DNA from: an uncultured Flavobacteriaceae bacterium
GTDB lineage: Bacteria; Bacteroidota; Bacteroidia; Flavobacteriales; Flavobacteriaceae
DNA: 64,000 nt
Reading direction: 5' to 3'
NCBI GenBank assembly: GCA_947488435.1
Contig: CANKZG010000001.1
Location: forward strand, 2,286,308 to 2,350,307
Each line of letters starts with the position of its first letter. The first letter of the stretch is position 1. The position numbers were made by a program, and so were the translations under genes. The notes under the pieces are model-generated. The model saw nothing but the letters and a program-made list of their open reading frames with translations. It did no database searches and had not been told where the DNA came from. Below, in pieces: positions 8,765 to 17,391 of this stretch.

Positions 8765-10801
8765 TTAAAATCTAAAATGTAGCGGTTCATCTTTTTCAAG
8801 ATATTTTCTTAATAATAATTGCTCCGTAACAACATCAGTGATTTGCACCAAAGTTTTGTTTCCCTTGCGTTTCACTTCAATATCAAAGTTTTGATTAAAA
8901 GCCTTTACGTTTCGTAAGGCCATTTTGTTCCAGTGTTCCGGAAGCCGAGGTTGTAAGGTGAAGCTACTAAAACCAGTTGGGATAATACCGAACATACCCT
9001 CAGTGAATACACGACAGTATAACCCGCTTTCGGCAGAAAGATGCGCCATATTTCCTTCTGGAAAGGCTTCAACCACATAAGGAACTCTTGAACCTAAAAG
9101 ACGTTCTTTGGAAAATGCTAATAGTTTCTCTAAAGAAACATCCGTTGCTCCTGCTAAAAAGGTACCACGCAAGGCATACAATGTACCTCGATCCCAGAAA
9201 ATGTTGGCAATTGCAGGATTCACATTGTTTTTTTCCACGTGCACCCCATTGGTAGTCCATAAATGATCAAATAAGGCTTTTATCGTATCTTCTTTTCTAT
9301 TATGAATCCCTACAACCAATGGCAAACAGATCCAATGACGCAAATCTTGATGTTCTTTATAATATTTGTAGGTATTCAATCCATCGATATTAGTACCGAA
9401 GTAATTTTCAATGGCCATTCCCAGCTTACGAGCTCTTTTTGAATATAGTTTGGAATTTTTTGTTTTGCCAAGGGCTTCGGCAAGAGCTGCACTAAGGTTT
9501 AATGCGCCATAATATAGTGAGGCTGTAGATAGGTTTGCAGTCCCTGTAGCGATGCGTCCTTCCATTTCATCAGATTGAGAACGGACAACACCTTCTTTAT
9601 TAAGCTGTTTGTGACAATATGTTAGTAACCACTCAATTAAAGGCCATATTTTCTTTGCCGTTTGTCTATTTCCAGAAGCTAAGGCATACTGACTAGCACC
9701 GTAAGCAATCATTGCTGCATCCCCGCGATCTAGTGGAGATGGAGGTTCGTAAGTTTCAACTTCAAATGCATAGGGTATAGGTGTATATTCTGGATTAATC
9801 TTGGTTGTAAATGCCTGATACGTATTGTCTGCTGAAAGGTTTCCTTTTTCATAACCCAAATAGGGAAAGAAGGGACTAATATACTCAGCTTGATCATTTG
9901 CCCAAATACCCACATAGTAACGCCCTCCACCAGGAGAATGAATAAGCCCTAATTTTGACTCAAAAATACTTTCCGATGCACGCACCTTCGAGAATTCGAA
10001 TAACGTATTTAAAACGGGTTCGGGAGTTTCTAAATTCAAAGATCCTTGCAGCTGTTCCAGGAAATCCATTCGCGAATCCGAAATGGTTTCTAAAGCACTT
10101 GTTGGATAAAGTTCATCTTCCGTTCGAGCCATAATTTTAATCGCTCCTTTAAAAGAAGTTCCTGGTGCTAAAGTAATATTAGAAGGAAAATCTGTTATAG
10201 AACGATAATAGAAACGATTGCTAGCTCCTTTATCCTCATAATTAAGTTCCGTATTGCCTATTTCTATGGCAACGGAGGTATCTGCTGAATTGGTAATATT
10301 CCACTCTTCAATAAATAACCTTTCGTCCATGGAAGGATATAATTTTCGAACTAAAACTAATCCGGAACTTGAGGCTTCATGCGTAAATACTAACGTTCCA
10401 TTTATTTGAACAGTGGCTACTTTACCAGGTACGAATTGATGATTTCTTATAAAGAGTTTTGGGGTAATACTATCGTCGAAAGTATTTTTTAAGTATGCCC
10501 TGTAAATAAACCAAGCTGGGTCTGTTTCCTTAATTAAAGGATGTAGTTGAGGAAAAAAAACCTGACGTTGTAGTGAGAGATTACGCAGAGAATCAATGGA
10601 GTAAGTTACAATTCCTGCTACACGACTACCTGCCATTTCAATATTATCGGAATGTGGAAGATTATAATCCTGGTTTAAATCCCATTGTATAGTGGATTTA
10701 CCCTCAATTTCCCAATGACTTTTGTATAAATCTTGCGCCAGAAGTGTATTTAGAAACGTACTTAACAGTATTACAACAAGGAGGTAAACTTTTGTTTTCA
10801 A
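8765..10801 (-). CDS. Secreted six-hairpin glycosidase-like protein
   Basis: The 678-residue protein begins with a cleavable signal peptide (MKTKVYLLVVILLSTF...LLAQ). An N-terminal beta-rich half (about 25-240) is followed by a helical (alpha/alpha)6-barrel half (about 250-600). The barrel has a GGGRYYVGIWANDQAEY substrate-site-like stretch, acidic residues in SQSDEMEGR, FWDRGTLYA and EAFPEGNMAHLSAESG, and a small C-terminal beta domain. This layout is typical of six-hairpin glycosidases (debranching, rhamnosidase or fucosidase clans). I cannot assign a GH family. It is the last gene of the operon with the oxygenase, symporter and cupin genes, 38 bases after the oxygenase. Confidence 0.72.
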   Translation of the reverse strand: MKTKVYLLVVILLSTFLNTLLAQDLYKSHWEIEGKSTIQWDLNQDYNLPHSDNIEMAGSRVAGIVTYSIDSLRNLSLQRQVFFPQLHPLIKETDPAWFIYRAYLKNTFDDSITPKLFIRNHQFVPGKVATVQINGTLVFTHEASSSGLVLVRKLYPSMDERLFIEEWNITNSADTSVAIEIGNTELNYEDKGASNRFYYRSITDFPSNITLAPGTSFKGAIKIMARTEDELYPTSALETISDSRMDFLEQLQGSLNLETPEPVLNTLFEFSKVRASESIFESKLGLIHSPGGGRYYVGIWANDQAEYISPFFPYLGYEKGNLSADNTYQAFTTKINPEYTPIPYAFEVETYEPPSPLDRGDAAMIAYGASQYALASGNRQTAKKIWPLIEWLLTYCHKQLNKEGVVRSQSDEMEGRIATGTANLSTASLYYGALNLSAALAEALGKTKNSKLYSKRARKLGMAIENYFGTNIDGLNTYKYYKEHQDLRHWICLPLVVGIHNRKEDTIKALFDHLWTTNGVHVEKNNVNPAIANIFWDRGTLYALRGTFLAGATDVSLEKLLAFSKERLLGSRVPYVVEAFPEGNMAHLSAESGLYCRVFTEGMFGIIPTGFSSFTLQPRLPEHWNKMALRNVKAFNQNFDIEVKRKGNKTLVQITDVVTEQLLLRKYLEKDEPLHFRF

Positions 10802-10839
10802 GATATTTAATTTAGCGCGTTTTTTTTATTTTAATTTGC

Positions 10840-11916
10840 TTATTCATCAACTGCATAACTGTCTCCATAATATTTACTGGTAATTCCAGTATGAAATTTT
10901 ATGGCTGAAATGGGTTCATATTTTGCCGGTGTTAATCCAGGTAATACTTCTAAAATTTCTTCTTCTTTAAGATAAATTGCCATTGGAATGGTAATTCGAG
11001 CTTTCGTAAATAAGGTGGATTCCTTAGGTTTGCTTACGCGATGTGTGGTAGAAGGCAATCTATCATTTGTAATACGCTGCATATAATCTCCGGTATTAAG
11101 AATAATAGTTCCTGGATCTGGATTAAGACGAATCCATTTTCCGTTGGCGCGATTATATACTTGCAATCCATCTACACTTTGAGCTGGGAGTAAAGTAAAT
11201 AAATCAACATCTTCATGCCCCAACATACGTCCTGCGCCCGAGGCATCATCTTCTTTGCTAATTGCAGGGTAATAATTCAGTCGAAACCCAAAATTAGTAG
11301 CTTTTAATTTATCATCATATAAGTGCGGATCACAATCCAAATAACGCAGTATACTTTGCATTATAGGTAGAATTAAGGTTTCATGAGATTGAATAATAGT
11401 TCTAAAGAAAGGTTCATAACCTGGTTTTGGCCAATAATCTGAAGCTTTATAATTTGGATTTTCTTTTAAATCAAAAGCGCGTCTACAAAATACCCACCCT
11501 TCTACAAGATCAGGATGTATGATTGTAGTTTCTTTAATTGGAAAATAACCTTGATTGATAGAGCCATGTCTTTGCGCTTCATAAGCCATACGTTCTGCCA
11601 AAGAGGTACTTTTAAAAAGTTCAGTCACCTTATTTTCTGCCTTGGAATATAGATTGGTATCCATCCCATGACCCGATAAAACAGCAAATCCTATTTCTTC
11701 AAGAGCTTGACCTAATTTTTTAGAAAAAGACGCTTTTCCTTCAGCTCCTCCCTCAAAAAATTCGTGCATATCGCAAGTTTGTATTACGAAATCTTCATCA
11801 AATTCATCTTTGTTTTCGTTTTCGACAAGATTGTATTCATGAGCCTTATTTACCCCTTCATATTTTTTAAATTCTTGATTTACGGAATGAATACCTTCAG
11901 TTTTAGCTTTTGTCAT
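10840..11916 (-). CDS. 2-oxoglutarate/Fe(II)-dependent oxygenase, isopenicillin-N-synthase superfamily
   Basis: This 358-residue enzyme has the DIOX_N-type N-terminal region (GQALEEIGFAVLSGHGMD) and a C-terminal double-stranded beta-helix. The iron triad is visible: His and Asp in GHEDVDLFTLL and the distal His in STTHRVSKP. The downstream RITIPM supplies the 2-oxoglutarate-type Arg. Family members hydroxylate, desaturate or cyclise small molecules and amino-acid derivatives; the substrate here is unknown. The gene lies 44 bases after the symporter and 38 bases before the glycosidase, all minus strand, so the enzyme may act on what the symporter imports. Confidence 0.87.
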   Translation of the reverse strand: MTKAKTEGIHSVNQEFKKYEGVNKAHEYNLVENENKDEFDEDFVIQTCDMHEFFEGGAEGKASFSKKLGQALEEIGFAVLSGHGMDTNLYSKAENKVTELFKSTSLAERMAYEAQRHGSINQGYFPIKETTIIHPDLVEGWVFCRRAFDLKENPNYKASDYWPKPGYEPFFRTIIQSHETLILPIMQSILRYLDCDPHLYDDKLKATNFGFRLNYYPAISKEDDASGAGRMLGHEDVDLFTLLPAQSVDGLQVYNRANGKWIRLNPDPGTIILNTGDYMQRITNDRLPSTTHRVSKPKESTLFTKARITIPMAIYLKEEEILEVLPGLTPAKYEPISAIKFHTGITSKYYGDSYAVDE

Positions 11917-11960
11917 CGTGAATATCTTGAGGTTTAAATGTACATAGAAATCACGAAAAA

Positions 11961-13262
11961 TCAGGAAGTAATGTTACTGTAAATGTACCCAATAAGTACT
12001 GCTAATAGTGTTCCAGGAACAATCCAACGAAACCAGAATATAAAAACTTTAGCACTTATGCTAGCGGTGTTTACAAACCAAGATTTGATATAGTCCCGGC
12101 GTTTAACTCCCCACCAAATACCAAGTAGGGCCATTAAACTCCCAAATACTTGCATTCCAGAACCAAATACTAAATCCAAAGTCCCTATGATTTGGGGGTA
12201 TAATGCACTTGGGAAAGCCAAAATAAGTTGTACTAAACCAAAAACTATAAGTAGTCTTTTTTTAGGTTTTTTTAAACCAGAAATACTACTTATGGGTACC
12301 TGAAAAGCAGCCACTAAGGATAAAAAGGCAACCAAACTTAATGCAAATAAAAATAAGGAGCCAACCCACCTTCCTGCGGGTAACACAGCAAATAACTCTG
12401 GAAGGGTATTGAAAATTAACGATGGTCCTGCATCTAATTGAAGGTTTAGAACCAAAATACTTGGGACCAAAAATAAACTCACCAACAATGAAGAACCTAA
12501 GTCTCCAAAACAAGTAAACAATGCAATTCGGGGAATCTCTTTACTTTTAGAAATGTATGCAGCATAAACGACTACGAATGTCCCTCCCAAACCTATAGAA
12601 AAAAAGGCTTGCCCGAGTGCAGCAAAAATTTCAGTAGAGCCAATAGCACTAAAATCTGGCGAAAGAAATTGTTGCACGCTTTGCATAGCTCCAGGAAGTA
12701 GCCAAGCATGAACTATCATATAGAGTATAGCCAAAATAAAAAAGGGCATGAATATTTTAGAAATCCGTTCAATTCCATTTTTCAACCCTTTGTGCGATAT
12801 GATTAAAGCTGCAGCAATCAATATTGATGTAATAAGATATTGAAGATAGCCATTGCTCAATAGTTCATTGTAATTTTTACTTGTTGCTGAAGAAAACCCT
12901 TTTAGAATAGAAAAAGCCGTGCTGAAAAATACATTTGCAACAACTACGGCATAATATGAGCCTGCAATGGTAACGACTCCTATAAGGAGATGCCCTAGTA
13001 GCTTTCCATAACGATTTCCAAATATAGAAATATAAGCCATGATGGTTCCACCGCCTACTTTTTTACCCAAACTCATTTCCGTGAGTAAAGCTGGAAATGC
13101 CAATAGTATTGTAAAAATTAAATAGATAAATAAAAAAGCACTTCCTCCATAAGTTCCCATCATATAAGGGAAACGCCATACATTTCCCAAACCAACCGCA
13201 ACTCCAATCATGGTTAGCGCTGCACCAAAACGAGATGAATATTGATTTTTTTGGTTAGCCAT
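11961..13262 (-). CDS. Sodium-dependent neurotransmitter:sodium symporter (NSS/SNF family)
   Basis: This 433-residue inner-membrane transporter has the family signature near residues 12-45 (GAALTMIGVAVGLGNVWRFPYMMG, with the unwound TM1 Gly-Leu-Gly-Asn-Val-Trp-Arg). About eleven or twelve hydrophobic segments follow, a usual size for bacterial LeuT-type proteins. Members import amino acids or related amines with sodium. Its ATG overlaps the stop codon of the cupin gene by one base (TAATG), so translation is probably coupled. The tight operon with a cupin and a 2OG oxygenase suggests that the imported compound is oxidised; this is inference. Confidence 0.92.
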   Translation of the reverse strand: MANQKNQYSSRFGAALTMIGVAVGLGNVWRFPYMMGTYGGSAFLFIYLIFTILLAFPALLTEMSLGKKVGGGTIMAYISIFGNRYGKLLGHLLIGVVTIAGSYYAVVVANVFFSTAFSILKGFSSATSKNYNELLSNGYLQYLITSILIAAALIISHKGLKNGIERISKIFMPFFILAILYMIVHAWLLPGAMQSVQQFLSPDFSAIGSTEIFAALGQAFFSIGLGGTFVVVYAAYISKSKEIPRIALFTCFGDLGSSLLVSLFLVPSILVLNLQLDAGPSLIFNTLPELFAVLPAGRWVGSLFLFALSLVAFLSLVAAFQVPISSISGLKKPKKRLLIVFGLVQLILAFPSALYPQIIGTLDLVFGSGMQVFGSLMALLGIWWGVKRRDYIKSWFVNTASISAKVFIFWFRWIVPGTLLAVLIGYIYSNITS

Positions 13263-14359
13263 TATACCAATGCAGTTTTGTAGTTTCCAGATAATGCAAC
13301 TTCTAAAAGCTCCAAATCCTGTGATGCTTTTACCATCCGATAGTTATGCTTAGGAGGAATTACATAGGCATCTCCAGCACCTAGTAGCTGTAATTCATGG
13401 CCTTCTGCTTGTAACGTTAGTTCCCCTTGCATAATAAAAGTAAATAAAATATCAACGTCATGATTTAGATGGTGCGTTGCGGTATTCTCTGCATTTACCT
13501 TTATAACAGTAACCGAAGCAACGTTGTTAGTGGCGGATCTGATTCCTGTGTCCCGAAACTCAAACCCAGGCAGATGCCACGGATTCCATGTAGCTTCTAA
13601 AGCTTGGTGATGGCAAAATTTTTGCCCTTGAAACCTACGTTCAGGATTAAAGGTGTTATTGGGTAATTCCATACTATGGTCTATAGTAGTCATATGATCG
13701 GATGGAACTCCGATTTCAATAACTTCCAAATTATTGGAAGCTTCTAAAACGCGATGTCGAATTTCTGGAGGTTGAGTAACACAATCTCCTGCATTAAGAA
13801 TAAAAGGAGGTCCTTGATCTTCATATACTAGTTTTACCCACCCTTTATAACAAAATATAAGTTGAAAACCAATGGTATGATAATGAACTACATCAGGCAC
13901 AGGACCACCTTCTGGGATATGAATATGCGAGGCAATAATGCTTCCTCCCAAACGATCAGGAATTAAATCACGATACAGCATTCCTGCACGGCCAATCACC
14001 CATGGATCGTTGTGCTGCAAACGTCTAACTTCAAATTTATGTTGCGTATGAGGATGATGGAGTTGATATGTTTTTGGAAGGATCCGTAAAATTGTACCAT
14101 TTGGTGCTTTCACTTGTTTGTCTGTAATGCCAAATTTTTCTGGTTCATCTGTTAATAGCTGTAAAATAGGAGCTGGGCATTTCATTGTTCTATCCAATCG
14201 TAAAGATAAACTATGACCAAAGAGAATAGCCACTTCAGGATCATCAGATGGGAAAATTTGATGCAATTGAAATCCAAGGGATTCAAAAAAAGAGATATCT
14301 GCATTTAAGTCTGAAGTAGGCAGCACAACTTGCGCCTGACTATTAGGAAGGTTTGCCAT
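13262..14359 (-). CDS. Glyoxalase-like plus two-cupin protein
   Basis: The 365-residue protein starts with a short glyoxalase/bleomycin-resistance-type segment (AQVVLPTSDLNADISFFESLGF, residues about 9-70). Two cupin barrels follow. Cupin 1 (about 155-245) has PDVVHYHTIGFQLIF, GDCVTQPPEIRH and EVIEIGVPSDH. Cupin 2 (about 285-360) has HHLNHDVDILFTFIMQGE and GDAYVIPPKHNYRM. The histidines suggest metal binding. The reaction is unknown; dioxygenase, isomerase and ligand-sensor roles are all possible. It is the first gene of a four-gene operon and overlaps the symporter start by one base. No signal peptide is seen, so it should be cytoplasmic. Confidence 0.78.
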   Translation of the reverse strand: MANLPNSQAQVVLPTSDLNADISFFESLGFQLHQIFPSDDPEVAILFGHSLSLRLDRTMKCPAPILQLLTDEPEKFGITDKQVKAPNGTILRILPKTYQLHHPHTQHKFEVRRLQHNDPWVIGRAGMLYRDLIPDRLGGSIIASHIHIPEGGPVPDVVHYHTIGFQLIFCYKGWVKLVYEDQGPPFILNAGDCVTQPPEIRHRVLEASNNLEVIEIGVPSDHMTTIDHSMELPNNTFNPERRFQGQKFCHHQALEATWNPWHLPGFEFRDTGIRSATNNVASVTVIKVNAENTATHHLNHDVDILFTFIMQGELTLQAEGHELQLLGAGDAYVIPPKHNYRMVKASQDLELLEVALSGNYKTALV

Positions 14360-14446
14360 AACGAATTACATAGTTAGGAAAAGTTAATGATGTTTCGAAA
14401 TATAAGAAATTCTTGGGGCAACCTTTGTCAAAATGAAAGTGAAGTT

Positions 14447-14480
14447 AAAAAAGATAGTATTCTTAAGACGAAAAACTATC
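14447..14480 (-). terminator. Possible Rho-independent terminator at the end of the DUF4157 gene
   Basis: On the minus strand a 6-bp stem (14475-14480 with 14453-14458) with a 16-base loop is followed by six T (14452-14447). The stem overlaps the stop codon. It is weak, but well placed between the DUF4157 gene and the cupin operon. Confidence 0.45.
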
Positions 14481-15969
14481 GATTTCGCGTCAGTACGAAA
14501 CCAAAGAAGTCTTCAACGGGTTCACCTTTGTCATTTTCAGGAAAATGAAGTACAGTTATATCTACTGTGCCTCGCTCGGGTAATTGATCAAAAGCCTCAC
14601 TCCAATAGACTTCTGTTGCCCTTCGCGCAAGACTTCGCTCACCTGAATGTATTGCACCTTGTAGCGATACGGTAAAGATCGCTCGCCCACCCACGGCAAG
14701 TAGAGCGATTACCCGTTGCAGCACGGCTATGCGTTGCGCAGGAGCAACTCCTCCACAGGTATCTTTAACGGTACTACTTCCACGCGGTCCACGATCTCCT
14801 TCAAAATGTTCCATTTCGCAAGCACAAACCATACTTCGGGCTACGATAAGATTAAAGTCACGACCTGCATCTTCCAAATCTTCCGATGTCCAATTCCAAG
14901 GTTTCCAGTCAGGTTCTAATGTTCCGCTTTGTTGTTTTTTCCTAAATGCGAACTCCTCAGGGTAAAATGTTCGGGTTTTTTCAGCTGCTGGATGTAAGCT
15001 ACCTGTTTGTTCATCCGCTTTGTGAGATTCTGAAATAAACAATGCACGATCCCCTTCTCCGGCAGGAGTTCGTTCACCAATAGGATCTTGTTGTGTTGCA
15101 TTCCAAGCCCAATTAAAGTCTACAGGAGCTTCACGTGGTCGATCTACTGGGCGAACTCGTACTCTTTCTCGTCCTCTTAACAATGGATCTTCTTCATGAT
15201 TTAGACCATTGCGTCGGGTTAGGTATCGGTATAATCCGTAACCAGCTCCTGCAAGAAGAAGGGCACCTCCCACAATTAATCCTGCGGTAAGAAGTTCCAT
15301 CCGTTGTATGACTCCATCTCTAGATAAAGTATTGGAATCTAATGATTGCATTTGCATTGAATCCGAGGGAGCATGAACATCATCAGTAGGCTTATGTAAC
15401 TTCTTTTTATTAACGTACTGCAATGCTTTTGCTCCCATTACATCTGCCTCTTTTTCTAAGCTAGGGCTATCGTTAATATTAACCTGCCCTTTCATTTGCA
15501 AGGTAGGCTGGACACGCCCTTGTTTTTGCTGTACTACGTGCCAAGCTTCATGGGGTAAATATTTTTCTTGACCCGTAGCTAGATGTATGTTTGTTCCCTG
15601 CGCATAAGCGTGTGCCTGCAATTGTGTTGGTTTGGGAGAATTAAAATGCACTTTTACATCGTCCATCGCATAACCAGAAAGGTTCTCGATACCTGTTTTA
15701 AGTGAATCTGGCAAACCTGTCTTGTTCTGTTTTTTCTGAATAGGAGGTTGTATATGAAGACGTTTGTTTTTAGCACTATCAGCTGCTTTTCTTTGGAGAC
15801 TTTTTAATTGTACAGACCGCGGACTTTTACTAGACATTTGCTGCAACTCTTTATGTGCAAGTGCCACAGTTCTGTGGTCTTTAATTTTGGTATCTCCTTT
15901 GCCTGTACCCTGATTTGATTTAGATAATGGAATATCTTTTTCTGCTGTCTTTTCTACAGAAATACCCAT
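14476..15969 (-). CDS. DUF4157 (eCIS core domain) protein with an uncharacterised, possibly methyltransferase-like C-terminus
   Basis: This 497-residue protein has a polar, probably disordered N-terminus (1-84). A DUF4157 domain follows (about 85-180): GLPDSLKTGIENLSGYAMDDV, the zinc-metalloprotease-like H140-E-A-W-H144 followed by VVQQKQG, and acidic residues in SLEKEADVMG (170-179). A hydrophobic membrane-like segment (226-247) and an Arg-rich linker (250-280) lead to a C-terminal domain. There, DFNLIVARSMVC (371-382), RIAVLQRVIALLAVGGRAIF (413-432) and a Trp/Phe-rich end recall motifs IV-VI of class I SAM methyltransferases, but no clear motif I is visible. DUF4157 proteins are known as cargo or accessories of extracellular contractile injection systems, yet no tail genes occur in this window. 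Arg and Gly codons are richer than in its neighbours, which hints at transfer. A toxin or effector role is inference. Confidence 0.8.
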   Translation of the reverse strand: MGISVEKTAEKDIPLSKSNQGTGKGDTKIKDHRTVALAHKELQQMSSKSPRSVQLKSLQRKAADSAKNKRLHIQPPIQKKQNKTGLPDSLKTGIENLSGYAMDDVKVHFNSPKPTQLQAHAYAQGTNIHLATGQEKYLPHEAWHVVQQKQGRVQPTLQMKGQVNINDSPSLEKEADVMGAKALQYVNKKKLHKPTDDVHAPSDSMQMQSLDSNTLSRDGVIQRMELLTAGLIVGGALLLAGAGYGLYRYLTRRNGLNHEEDPLLRGRERVRVRPVDRPREAPVDFNWAWNATQQDPIGERTPAGEGDRALFISESHKADEQTGSLHPAAEKTRTFYPEEFAFRKKQQSGTLEPDWKPWNWTSEDLEDAGRDFNLIVARSMVCACEMEHFEGDRGPRGSSTVKDTCGGVAPAQRIAVLQRVIALLAVGGRAIFTVSLQGAIHSGERSLARRATEVYWSEAFDQLPERGTVDITVLHFPENDKGEPVEDFFGFVLTRNR

Positions 15970-16186
15970 AGTACGTGTATTATTTAATAGTAGGAAATTA
16001 ACGCATACTATTAAAACTTACAACCGTAGAACTACCTGATATCTTATTTTTATTTTCGTTAAAATTGTAATTGATTTTGGTTTTGGAAAATTGTCCAATA
16101 GAATCACAAGAAATACAATTATGTTTAACATTGTTATGGTAATTTAATCGCAACGAATAAAGGAACAGAACTAAAACTTGAAAATT

Positions 16187-16498
16187 ATGAAAAAAAGTAT
16201 ACTCGCGTTGGTTGTAATTATTGCATGCTATGGATTTACGCCAATCACCATGGATTCTAAAAATACTACTACTGCAGATGACACCACGATTATACTAGAA
16301 GAGATTAACACCTTTAATCAAATAATTGAAAATAAATTGGTGAAGGCTTCGATACTAGAAAATCAAGCAAAATTACTTTTAACTAAAGATGCAAATTCTA
16401 TGGAAGCAGTTAAACTCAAGGAACAGGCGCAATTGGAACGAATGATGACTTTAAAATATAAGGCAGCCATTGCATGTCGCGAGAATTTTTTAAACTAG
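16187..16498 (+). CDS. Small exported protein of unknown function
   Basis: A 103-residue protein begins at ATG 16187 with a signal peptide (MKKSILALVVIIACYGF); a TTG three codons upstream is a less likely start. The mature part is short and predicted to be all-helical (ILEEINTFNQIIENK, then KLKEQAQLERMMTLKYKAA), perhaps a coiled coil. I recognise no family. It stands alone between the DUF4157 gene (divergent) and the 16650-17330 gene (convergent). Confidence 0.65.
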   Translation: MKKSILALVVIIACYGFTPITMDSKNTTTADDTTIILEEINTFNQIIENKLVKASILENQAKLLLTKDANSMEAVKLKEQAQLERMMTLKYKAAIACRENFLN

Positions 16499-16649
16499 AA
16501 AATTACTACTACTTTTTAAATATCAGTTGTTAAAACACTTGTATTTATATACCCTTTCTTCAGAATTATTGGGGTGTTAAATGCAGGTGTTTTTGTTTAG
16601 TATCGGATAAGAATATGTATTTTAAAATGTAGTCTAGCAATCCATAAGA

Positions 16650-17330
16650 CTATTTATCCCCGACAACCACAACCTTTTTGGGATTCAATTCAAACATAGT
16701 CTCCGAGATTTTTTTTTCTGTAATTTTGGTGGCCTCTGATACGGATTTAAAAAAACCTTCGTAAACGTGTTCATTTCTAATACTAATAGCCTTAGCTTCT
16801 TTTACATAGAGGTTCCAAAAACCGCTATTGAAATTTTTATACTTTTTATGATTTAGTTTAAATTTAGGGCTAAAATAGTGTTTGGCTCTAACGGTTTTGT
16901 AAAAGGTATTGGGATTGGAAGTTTCAATATCTAAAACGATAAAGTCACACATTTCATTAAACACTTTTTTGGGTTGATCTGAAATACGTTTTAGTCTCAA
17001 AAGTTTATCTTTTTCGATGCTTAAATCGTATTTGTATATGGTATCCGATTTCTCATATTCATAATAGGAATAACCTTCGTCCAAGCGAACTATTCGTTTT
17101 GTCCAACCTAAGGTTCCAGAGCTATTATCCTCAATAATATATTTATCCTCCTTTATATAGGCGGTAAACGCATCGCCCATTTCAGTTATTAAAAGCGCTA
17201 AGGGAATTTTTTTATTGATGACTTCAAAAGTGGTTGTATATTCAATTTCTCCTTCGAAGTATTCCTGTGCTTGCATTTGTTGAGCAGCAAAAATCAAAAA
17301 GAGAACCAATACAAATGGAATGGTTTTCAT
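16650..17330 (-). CDS. Exported protein of unknown function (GLPGLI/DUF4412-like)
   Basis: The 226-residue protein has a clear signal peptide (MKTIPFVLVLFLIFAA...MQAQ). The opening of the mature part, YFEGEIEYTTTFEV, is typical of Bacteroidota GLPGLI or DUF4412-type periplasmic proteins. Further beta-rich features (KYIIEDNSSG, SYYEYEKSDTIYKYD) support this. The molecular role of these families is not established. It lies 61 bases downstream of the DUF58 gene on the same strand and may be co-transcribed with that locus. Confidence 0.65.
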   Translation of the reverse strand: MKTIPFVLVLFLIFAAQQMQAQEYFEGEIEYTTTFEVINKKIPLALLITEMGDAFTAYIKEDKYIIEDNSSGTLGWTKRIVRLDEGYSYYEYEKSDTIYKYDLSIEKDKLLRLKRISDQPKKVFNEMCDFIVLDIETSNPNTFYKTVRAKHYFSPKFKLNHKKYKNFNSGFWNLYVKEAKAISIRNEHVYEGFFKSVSEATKITEKKISETMFELNPKKVVVVGDK

Positions 17331-17391
17331 GTGGGTGGAATGGATTTTGTTTGCAGTATAAATGATATGTCATTAAATATAACATATATTT

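Noticed and set aside
16500-16649. A long-loop inverted repeat between the small exported gene and the 16650 gene
   Set aside because: The arms are short, imperfect and separated by about 45 bases, with no clean T-tract, so a terminator could not be supported.
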